From Fragilaria crotonensis (lineage: Eukaryota; Bacillariophyta; Fragilariophyceae; Fragilariales; Fragilariaceae): 64,000 nucleotides of DNA. The translations under genes and the position numbers were made by a program. The notes beneath the pieces were generated by a model that saw nothing but the letters and a program-made list of their open reading frames with translations, did no database searches and was not told the origin of the DNA. The DNA is taken from NCBI GenBank assembly GCA_022925895.1, contig JAKSYS010000051.1:62001-126000 (forward strand). The letters run 5' to 3'. Of this stretch, positions 55,881 to 64,000 are shown in pieces. Positions within the stretch are counted from its first letter, which is position 1, and every line of letters begins with the position of its first letter.

Positions 55881-57524
55881 TCATTCCTCCGTCGGTCTAT
55901 AGTGCGAACGTGGAGTCGTAGGACTCTTCAACGATTCCGTGTCCGGTCGTGAAGGTTGTCGGGAATTCTTCATCGTTACTCGTTGTGTGCTCGTTGTACT
56001 TCCAGGTGACGATGGTACCGTAAAGGATGATGATTGGGATGACTTTCGAGGCGGAGACAAAGTACTGGATGGTGATGGTGGTGACAGAGTGCTGGATGGT
56101 GATTTCGGTGGTGGCGATGATGAGGATGTGGGCCCCGCAGATTTTTTACTACTTGGCGTCGAATGTCGTGCTGGAGATTGACCGTCGTTGTGAAGGATCT
56201 CGTAGAACTTGAGACGTGCATTGAGATGGACCATCATTTGACTCACACGTTCCAGTTCCGACTCTTTTTGCTGAAGCTTCCCTTCAAGTTCTTGTATGAT
56301 CTGCTCCTTTTCGTTCAGCTTGTGACTCAAATTCATGGCCAGATCTCGACACACATCGGAATATCGCGGCGAGGCACTCCCTGGATCATCGCGAGCATCA
56401 TCACCTCCCTCTGTCTGGACCGTTATGACCTTTCTCACCTTCCGTTCGGCCAACTTTTTGGTAAGTTCCATGACTTCATTCTGACTATGGGCGGCATTTT
56501 CTTGTATATCTTCGATTGCCAGTTTTTGAATCTGACATTGTTCCTTGGCATATTCGAGAGATGCGACAAGGCGGGTGATGAAGAGTCGACTCGAGCCATC
56601 ACCGGCCCATTTTCCATTAAAAAAGAAATCATCTTGCGATTTGATCTCATCATCTCTCCAAACCATGGGGGCGATGGCATTGGAGCAATGGATGCAGAGA
56701 GGTGTGAGCTCTAGCCACGAGCTATCACCTTCGAGGGGAGGATCAAGTTTTTCCACAAGCTCCAAGAACAAACGTGCTTCTTGTGGGCGAATAGTGGGAA
56801 CCACTCTCGTTAGCTGCACCAGTCGTGATGGTGTAAGGTGTTCAGGATTTGATTGAAAGTAGTGAATAATGGATTTGCTTAGCCGGTCAGGCTCGCGACA
56901 AGAAAAGTGCTTGTCGGTGACAATGGCAGCAAAGAGTTCGGGTTTTAGTGCTGAAAAGGCATCAATATCAATAGATCCAAAGAGTTTTGCCGATTCACGA
57001 ACTGCCACATTCAATAAAGGTTTGTCATTGAATCTCTCAGTCTCGCTGACGTAGTGGATCGATGTGGCAACGCTAAAGTCAGATTCAATGAATTTATTCA
57101 CGGCCTGACGAAGTGGACGGCACTGAAAGAGATCGGCAATGTACCTCAAAGCCTCGGCATTTTCAGTGTGAATGTTCAGCTCTCCGAAGTACACAAAATC
57201 CAGCAGAACAGGAAATACATCTTGAGCAGCCTTGTAATCGAGTTTGACGTTAATGTTGGCAACGTTCTTCTGACTGGCTTTCATGAAATAGAGGCATCGG
57301 CGGTCACTGGCCCCCAGAACTGCCCTGTGAACATGATAGGTTGCCTTTTCGTCATCTTGTTCCGTATTGGTCAACACCAGAGTGCAATCGGCAAAGGTCG
57401 ATGATGGTGATCCCCTCCAAGTCAACGGCGCATCCTCATAGCTATCGCCTAGCTCTTCGTCGATGCTGAAGATGAACTTGCTTTCCGACTGTTCATCTTT
57501 GTCACTTTTCACCATGATAGGCAA
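55881..57524 (-). CDS. BTB/POZ domain protein with coiled coil
   Basis: 547 residues, one exon, minus strand. BTB domain at about residues 40-148: FADCTLVL, YHVHRAVLGASDRRCLYFMK, VFPVLLDFVYFGELNIHT and LRYIADLFQCRPLRQAV are the usual D-V...H+..L...S..F..ll-fiY.g.-l....L...A..l blocks. A BACK-like helical region follows (about 150-270). Residues 330-450 form a heptad-rich coiled coil, and the last ~90 residues are Ser/Pro/Thr-rich and basic, so probably disordered. BTB-BACK proteins often act as substrate adaptors for CUL3 ubiquitin ligases. No Kelch or other C-terminal target domain is present, so the partner is unknown. Confidence 0.85.
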   Translation of the reverse strand: MPIMVKSDKDEQSESKFIFSIDEELGDSYEDAPLTWRGSPSSTFADCTLVLTNTEQDDEKATYHVHRAVLGASDRRCLYFMKASQKNVANINVKLDYKAAQDVFPVLLDFVYFGELNIHTENAEALRYIADLFQCRPLRQAVNKFIESDFSVATSIHYVSETERFNDKPLLNVAVRESAKLFGSIDIDAFSALKPELFAAIVTDKHFSCREPDRLSKSIIHYFQSNPEHLTPSRLVQLTRVVPTIRPQEARLFLELVEKLDPPLEGDSSWLELTPLCIHCSNAIAPMVWRDDEIKSQDDFFFNGKWAGDGSSRLFITRLVASLEYAKEQCQIQKLAIEDIQENAAHSQNEVMELTKKLAERKVRKVITVQTEGGDDARDDPGSASPRYSDVCRDLAMNLSHKLNEKEQIIQELEGKLQQKESELERVSQMMVHLNARLKFYEILHNDGQSPARHSTPSSKKSAGPTSSSSPPPKSPSSTLSPPSPSSTLSPPRKSSQSSSFTVPSSPGSTTSTQRVTMKNSRQPSRPDTESLKSPTTPRSHYRPTEE

Positions 57525-58251
57525 CTAAAAGCGCAGGCGTAATATGTATTGTTTGTATTATTGGTGGGTGTGCTAGGCGTTAGTGCGCTCGCTCTACTGT
57601 AGAGGTTTGTTCCGATGGTTGAAACATTGTGAGGGCGGAGCGATCGTCGCTAAATTTTGAATTGTCAAAGTGAATGGATACATGCATAGATACATTTAGC
57701 TATTTTTCCCGACATACTCGCAAGGGATTTGCTCGCACTTTCCGACTCCTTCGATTCGAATTGAGATGGGCCGTTTTTGAGTTTTTGCGAGCCTGTGACG
57801 TGATATTTCAGAATTGGAAAATGCGCAGTCCCGCCCTCATTGCAAGGCCGGCCGACTCTGGTTCCGGATGCCATTCTATATATGCACACAAAATATGTAC
57901 GAGTAGTCAGTTGCAGTGCTTTCGTACCAGGAAAAGACGACGACTCCGAGCATTCGGTATCCACAACGCATACTTTGCACCGAGAGTGCTCGGCGTGGAC
58001 GTCTAAGTATTCTCAAGAAGGAGTTTTTTCAGTATCGACCGAAGTGATCGGAACTTCTTCGCTCACTCTGCAAGCTTTGATCTTTGATGTGAGGAGAATG
58101 CTACTGGCACAGTAGTTTATCGAGCAATCCAGTACTACTACTCCGTGTTCGTCTAGTAGTGCATCGCGCAGTATCGTAGTCAGGTCCTCCAGTGTCATAG
58201 CAGTGCTTGACACGTCTAGACATAACGCAGCAGAGCTGTGTCTTTGTCACC
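57525..58251. promoter_or_regulatory. Divergent promoter region, BTB gene / membrane protein gene
   Basis: About 730 bases between two genes transcribed away from each other. Overlapping open frames on both strands (57665-58213) lack known motifs and shadow each other. No specific element is identified. Confidence 0.4.
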
Positions 58252-58959
58252 ATGTCAGAACGGCACCTCCTTTTCCACAACCTCATTTCATCCATTTGGT
58301 TTTTTCTCGGAAGTACAACATGGACTGTCAGCTTCTTCCTTACGCTCCGAAAGGATTTGATTGTTGAGATCGTGACTTATGTCGCATTTGGCTTTCTACT
58401 GATGCACGGGTTGCTTGAAATTTGTATTGACATGTGCTACACGCGCACAGCGATTCACGGACGATACAATGATCGCTCTTGCTACAATATCTTCCACTCG
58501 CTTGTCTTCGTTCTCGGAGTCCTCGCCGAAGCGGCATCTTTCTATCTGAGCCTCCAGAATTGGGGCTCCCCAATGTACATGTGGGTTTACCTTGTAGCCG
58601 CCCATTTGTTCTTCTTGACCGCAATCTTTACTCTCTATGGTCGTTGGTGTTGTATTCCAGGAGCCGGACTCGACAATATTTCAAATACCATGTTCACACT
58701 GGGCACGATCTTCATGCTCGTATCTGCCTACGAAACATTCTTTCTCGTCCGAGGCGATGACAAGTTCTTTGCCCAATGGTTGGGAGTCTTTTTGTGGGAT
58801 GTGGCGGCCACCTTGTCGACGGGACGCGACTTTCTCAAGTTCCGCCGCAATCCATCCCGAGAACCAAGAAAACGTCAGCTCTTGAAAGATGATGAGGATG
58901 ATTACGAAAGCAGTGTGAATTATTCGTCGTACGAGGACGAAACGGATGTGGAGCGTTAA
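58252..58959 (+). CDS. Small multi-pass membrane protein with acidic cytoplasmic tail
   Basis: 235 residues from ATG 58252 (context CACCATGTC); an in-frame ATG at 58207 would add 15 residues but has poorer context. About five or six hydrophobic spans are visible: LISSIWFFLGSTTWTVSFFL, VTYVAFGFLLMHGLLEI, FHSLVFVLGVLAEAASFYL, VYLVAAHLFFLTAIFTLYG, NTMFTLGTIFMLVSAYETFF and a shorter WLGVFLWDVAATL. The tail is basic then strongly acidic (DDEDDYESSVNYSSYEDETD). I do not recognise the family. It looks like an intact host gene: open throughout, good start context, charge pattern at the ends. Confidence 0.65.
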   Translation: MSERHLLFHNLISSIWFFLGSTTWTVSFFLTLRKDLIVEIVTYVAFGFLLMHGLLEICIDMCYTRTAIHGRYNDRSCYNIFHSLVFVLGVLAEAASFYLSLQNWGSPMYMWVYLVAAHLFFLTAIFTLYGRWCCIPGAGLDNISNTMFTLGTIFMLVSAYETFFLVRGDDKFFAQWLGVFLWDVAATLSTGRDFLKFRRNPSREPRKRQLLKDDEDDYESSVNYSSYEDETDVER

Positions 58960-60140
58960 ATCCACCTTGGTTGGTGTTGTTATAATGCGGGATGGACTGA
59001 AATATGAAGAAATGCAACGACATGGACGGTTGTTGCTACTGTTATTATCAAGAGAGAATTCGGTGTGATTTATCTCTGTTCTACAATACAAAAACTGCGA
59101 GGCAAAATGATGTGATGCAAGGGGGCATTGAATGTGATCTTTCCTTGCTGGACTCGTAGTAAAGACTTGTGCCTGTCAAACTGTGCTCCCAACAAACCAT
59201 TCTTGTTAATGCGGCTTTTGTTAAATGTTATTAGATTGTGAAAGTCGAGTTCAGACGAAACTGGATTAGTCAGGAAGACGCCTTTGGGGAAAGTACAGTG
59301 CAAGTACTTGTACTCTGATCTGGAGACTGTTGCTCTTGTTTCCGGTTTTTTAGGCAGCATTGGATCCGAACTCGAAATGCTTCAGTCTTCACGGTGAAAT
59401 GGTGTACATTGTACATGTACTGCGTATTTCAGTAGAATTGTCGTACGATGTCTCATGAGCCGTGATCCACTCTAATTTGATACTCCGAACGCCTCTACTC
59501 TAGTAGTAGGGACGTAACTATGGTCTTGTGCATTCTTGTAGTAGATCAGCCGTTATGTGGAACTGGTACCAATGAGAACTGATATCTGATATCATTCATG
59601 AAATGATATATAATATAGAATACCAGGGGAACTCCGTCGAGATGTGATATCCAGTTCAGAGGTCGATCGTCGTTGAAATTCGTGACTATTTTGGATATGC
59701 ATTTATTGTGAACTCCGTGACTATGCATATTTTGTGAATATGCATATTTAGACAAGGCGTGACTATGCATATTTCATAAATATGCATTTTTAGGCGAGGC
59801 TTGACTATGCATATTTTCGAAATATGCATATTTGGGAACGACTCGACTATGCATATTACCAAAATATAGCATATTCGGGTGCATATCGCACAGTGTACAG
59901 CTGGTTTTCTGTTCTAAAATCCGGGCGCACGTCCCAGTATTAATTCTACGCTAGACCGATTTCACTGCCAATATGACGTCACGAGGGCGGGACTTTGTCG
60001 TGTTGGAAGCAAGGCTTCCACAATGAGATTTTCAAGCCGTCGTTTGCAACATTTCCATTCTAATCTATAGATTTACCTCCTGCAGTCACCTTCCTATGTA
60101 ACTCAGTGAACCTACTGTTGGTGATAAATCTATAGATACA
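58960..60140. other. Intergenic, contains the 42-bp repeat array
   Basis: About 1.2 kb between the membrane protein and the second DDE transposon. It holds the tandem array at 59681-59883 and two ATCTATAGAT-type words near 60063 and 60128. No gene supported. Confidence 0.5.
59681..59883. repeat. 42-bp tandem repeat with internal dyads (ATGCATATTT...AAATATGCAT)
   Basis: Four units of 42 bp start at 59716, 59758, 59800 and 59842, each opening C-x-x-GACTATGCATA, preceded by a shorter unit of 35 bp at 59681. Inside each unit ATGCATATTT is followed within a few bases by its inverse, so each can form a hairpin with a stem of about 10 bp. Units differ in the loop and in the GC-containing spacer, so the array is not brand new. 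Confidence 0.85.
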
Positions 60141-63100
60141 ATGGTTGACAAAGGTAAATATGCTATTTTGACTGATGCCGTCATGCTACTTCGAACAGAC
60201 ATCACGTATGGTCCGAGATTGTCAAATTGCTGGCTTCCTGCATCAACTTGGGCTGAAGCTTTAGGAGATTTGATGTCAATGCGTCCCTTGGCGTCATTGA
60301 TGTAAGAAGGTTCAATACAGGGATGTCCAAGTCGGCTTCTTTCGGAGAATTGATGCACCGATTTGATGGATCAAACACAACAGGAGTGTTCAGAGTCACA
60401 TACAAGAACACATTCTATTACTACTTCACAGAGAAATCAAGGCAGATACGGTACCCATGTCCACTTAACAGTGCATGGAACGAAAAAGTAATGGAAGCAG
60501 CCGCAAATGTGCTAGTCATTCCAAGCACAAGATCAAGACCCGCTCTCGACACAATGATAACTACACCTGTCAACACGGAGGCTACAACGGGAGGAAGGAT
60601 CGGAGACATTGTTGAGCAATCACCGAGCAAACGAGCAAGGATAGGAGATACTGGTGCGGCCGCTGTAATGATTGCTGCTGATGCTTCTAGCTCAAGTTAC
60701 TGGCCATGTAGCCCAGAGGCATACCGAGTGTTCAAACCACCAAAGAAACATGGGACAACGAATTGCGAGGATGGGAATGATACTGATTTCGATTCTGAAA
60801 CTCCAATGGAAGCACTTCAGAGAAGGATTGTACTGCTTCAAAGCGTTCATGAGGAAGAAAATAATTGGAGGAATGTTGTGCAAGGTAGAGATATCGACAA
60901 CGTGTGTACCAAAGCTGAGATATGCGCTGTCAGGCAAAGGGCGACGTTTCTTTGTTATGCGTACCGATTGGCTCTTGCAAAAATGAATGAATGGACGTGG
61001 CAAGACTGTTGCACTGAATCTTGTAAGGTATTGAACACTGTTGGTATGACGCAAGCAACCTTCTATAAAACCATCGCAAATTGGAACATTGTGTTCCGTA
61101 ATTTTGAATGCTTCCCAAACCCAAACTTGTCTGTTCAGTGTGGAAACGACCTCTTCCTCGAGTTCTCGAAGTGTTTCCATGCGCAAAGGAGCAGATTGTT
61201 GCATTTGGCGTCGAGAACTTGTCACATCTTTCAATTGAAGCAGTCTATCAATTCGTTCATTCGTCTGTAATCCCAAGGCTGGCTGCGTTGTGGAAACGTG
61301 AATCGGTAGTAGACGAAGATACTGCAGAAACGTCAACATTGAGTACAAGTACTACAGCCATTAATCCTACTAGCAATCCTGTCGATGTCGATCAAGATGA
61401 GGATGATATTGCGCTATTCCTTCGCGCACATAGACTTAAAAACATGAGCTTCACAACAGCATGGCGCTGGATGCGATTACTCGGATTCAAGTATGATACG
61501 AGAAGGAAGAGCTTCTACGTCGATGGCCATGAACGTGAAGATGTTGTCGCACATCGAAATGCATTCTGCAAGAACTACCTTACCGTGCTTGAGCCACGTT
61601 GTCGGCGTTGGATTCAGCTTCCACTCAGTGAAGCTGCTACGATCAAGACCTTAGACACAGATTTCGGACATCATTACTATGATATTATATCTGATGAGAC
61701 TCGGGTTGAGTTTCACGTTGACTATTGGAAGAATTGCATATCAAGAATCAAAAGGGAGAAGAGGCAGCGCGAGATGTTGAAGCAAAAACAAGCATACGAG
61801 TGTCATCATCAGTCAGGCCCTTGATGATTATTGGTCAAGATGAGTCTGTCTTCGCGCAGTATCTACTGTCCTCCAAACAATGGGTTGGGCCAAAGGACAA
61901 GTGCCACTTCTGCCCAAGTCGGAGGGCGATGGGTATATGCTTTCTGCGTTCGTGTCACGCGAATTCGGCTTTGGCAGGCAGATGACAGAGGATGAGTTAC
62001 AAAGAGTGAATATGGCAAGGCAAACAGCAGCTCGGCGGTGGAAATTACCTCGATACAACAGCTGCGATGGAAATCTTGGGAACAACGAGGAAGCCGATTT
62101 TGTTGGAATCCCCTTCGTAAAATACTTGTTCATCGGAATCAATAATCAGGGTTATTGGAATTCATACCACATGAGTCTTCAGCTTGAGGATGTGGTTGAT
62201 TGCCTACGAATCCTATATCCAAGCTTCGATTTTGTATTTTTGTTCGATCATTCTCAGGGACACGCTCGCAAACGTGATGGTGCACTCAGTGCGATCAACA
62301 TGCAAAAGAACTTTGGAGGATCAAAACAGCAGATGAGAGACACAGTCATAATGTCACAAGAGGGTTATCTGGGCACACACTCACCAACCCTGGGCATCGG
62401 AGACACACAGTCAATGGTATTCAATACTGACGACTGTGGCCCATGGTATTTGACACCAGAGCAACGTGACTTACAACGTCATGATCGAATAATGGGGAAA
62501 AGAAGCAAGCCAATTGAAAAACAAAGAAGACCCTTCTTGAAGAGCTCAACGAAAAGGGTGTGACGCTCCAACAAAAACGCGGGTACACTAAAGCCGAACT
62601 TCAGGAATTGGCAAGAAACAATTCAATCGAAACTCACAAAGAAGTCGACAAAATCCTATCTGGATGGGAAGGAAAATCTAAAGGCATGCTACAAGTTCTG
62701 TGGGAAAGAGGACTGATTGATCCAAGTGAGTTAGATAAATACACTGTCGACGGAAAGAAAGACACAATTTCAGGGAAGATTGACTTACGGTATTCCCTAC
62801 GCCATCTCATCGCAGAGTGTGCTGATTTCAAGGATGAGGAAACGGCACTTCAGTACCTTGGATCTCAGCTGGGCATCACGGTACTTCTAACACCAAAGTT
62901 CCATGCCGAATTAGCAGGGGAAGGCATTGAATTTTGCTGGGGTCACGCAAAGGCTTTCTACCGACGGGTTCCTGTATCTCAAAAGAGGGGACGAGAGAAT
63001 TTCAAACAACTTGTGAGAGATTCAACGTGTTCAATCAAGGAGTTGACCAAAGAAAGGATGGGAAAGTTTGCTTCGAGAGCACGCGCATATATTTGTACTT

Positions 63101-63322
63101 ACCATCATCTTTTTTGAGAGTCAGCAGAGAATGAGGCAGCAAGGTCGTACCCACAACTTCATCGCCACAAGTATAACAGAAGATCAAGGACTTCTGTACT
63201 CCGAAATCCAACGCCTGATGAAATTGTTCAAGTCTCACAGGTGTGCATTGGACTTCGATCGTGGCTTCGTCAACAGTGCACTCAAAGAAGCAAAGACAAG
63301 AAACGAGGAGGACGAGGTGTGA
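60141..63322 (+). pseudogene. Large DDE transposase (Tc1/mariner-IS630 clan type), copy 2, broken
   Basis: Plus strand, in several frames between ATG 60141 (MVDKGKYAILTDAVML) and 63322. Marks: ATFLCYAYRLALAKMNEWTW around 60945-61005; TAWRWMRLLGFKYDTRRKSF then YVDGHEREDVV at about 61455-61550; GQDESVFAQYLLSSKQWVGP at 61832-61890 with the first D; VFLFDHSQGHARK at 62235-62275 with the second D; and HAELAGEGIEFCWG at about 62902-62943 with the last E. GKSKGMLQVLWERGLID precedes it. The order matches copy 1. The frame changes at least four times. No terminal inverted repeat or target duplication could be placed. Confidence 0.65.
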
Positions 63323-63773
63323 TCATCATGTCGACAGAGATGGATTTTTATGGTCGCAGGAGACAGCTGCTACTAAAACTTGATAAAGGATATGGAAATA
63401 ATATGCGTGCATGGTACGAATTGTACACAACCTACGTTCGGACGCTTCAACGAAAAACCAGCTGTACAAGTACCACCTTGTACATGTTAAGTATGTCATA
63501 TTGTACTCGGTAGTACTCTATTGTCTGGTACTTGTACAGTACCATGCCCGTTACCCACTACTTCTACTGTACCAGCGGTAAACCACCCACCGTACACCTT
63601 GGGGTTCGCAGTTCGTATCAAAGAAGCATACATAATCAAGATTCACGTTACTTGGTGTTCTACATACCCTGGTAGAAAACAACGCATATGAACATACAAG
63701 CATACACTTGATAAAGCAAATCTTTCATTGTCAGTAGACCCAGTTGCGGATGATTGTTGCATGTGATCAAATG
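63323..63773. other. Intergenic, nothing recognised
   Basis: About 450 bases after the DDE transposon. GTAC-rich near 63470-63560. A 90-codon open frame (63241-63513) overlaps the transposon end and has no motif. Confidence 0.45.
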
Positions 63774-63925
63774 CTACATTGCGCATGGTTTAGTTCCCTG
63801 TGCAGCTCCGATCCCCCCATCTGACCCACTACAACATTGACCATGCTCATCCGCGACAGCGACAGCCTTGTTCCCCAAATTCGTTACAATTTCACGTTGT
63901 CCGCCGAGAATGCCAAAATTCCAAC
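63774..63925 (-). CDS. Possible last exon of a gene running in from the right edge
   Basis: On the minus strand a branch-point-like TACTAAT (about 63960) is followed about 25 bases later by CGCCAG at 63926-63931. From 63925 an open frame of 50 codons begins, WNFGILGGQREIVTNLGNK, and ends at a stop at 63774-63776. The residues are soluble and Gly/Ala/Cys-containing, with no domain I recognise. The upstream exon lies outside the window, so this is a weak call resting on splice-signal-like words only. Confidence 0.25.
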
Positions 63926-64000
63926 CTGGCGTCCGAGATTGATGGCAATGAAAGTCAGATTAGTACTACCATTACTGTTGACCCCAGACAAGTCTTGAGA

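Noticed and set aside
59681-59883. CRISPR-like array
   Set aside because: The units abut with no unique spacers; it is a simple tandem repeat in eukaryotic DNA.

Overview
The window looks like nuclear DNA of a diatom (stramenopile), probably a pennate one. The sequence-based reasons are: protein-coding genes that are intronless or carry a few short GT-AG introns (66 to 307 bases); a local cluster of GT90-type glycosyltransferases; Ty1/copia, Crypton, Mutator-like and piggyBac-like elements packed between genes; and GTAC-rich intergenic DNA. The species cannot be fixed from the sequence alone. No rRNA, credible tRNA or CRISPR array was found.

Layout, left to right. 347-3851 is a decayed piggyBac-like DNA transposon whose transposase sequence is interrupted by a SAP plus YqaJ-like nuclease module. 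5255-6632 (-) is a two-exon O-fucosyltransferase-like membrane enzyme. 6712-12822 is a Ty1/copia fossil with identical 155-bp LTRs; its 3' LTR lies 79 bp upstream of that gene. About 13243-18180 is a Mutator-like element with long inverted ends that also holds a retroelement fragment. 18706-25350 (+) encodes the spliceosomal helicase BRR2 with an in-frame 66-base intron. 25995-26900 (-) is a helicase-associated-domain protein with an N-terminal targeting peptide.

28306-35856 is a head-to-tail tandem pair of Crypton elements (tyrosine recombinase plus a GCR1_C-like domain). The junction between the two copies has the layout of a recombination site. 36346-46308 holds four GT90-like genes in the order + - - +, all with one intron at the same codon and phase, together with relics of further copies. 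46522-48270 (-) is an acidic membrane protein of unknown role. 49113-52208 (-) and 60141-63322 (+) are two broken copies of one family of large DDE transposases. Between them are housekeeping-type genes: TM9SF/nonaspanin (53277-55524, +), a BTB coiled-coil protein (55881-57524, -) and a small multi-pass membrane protein (58252-58959, +). A 42-bp tandem repeat with internal dyads lies at 59681-59883. The right edge may hold the last exon of a minus-strand gene.

The host genes that can be tied together are the secretory-pathway ones: O-fucosyltransferase-like, four GT90-like and TM9SF. They are consistent with protein or cell-surface glycosylation in the ER/Golgi, but nothing shows that they form a single pathway.
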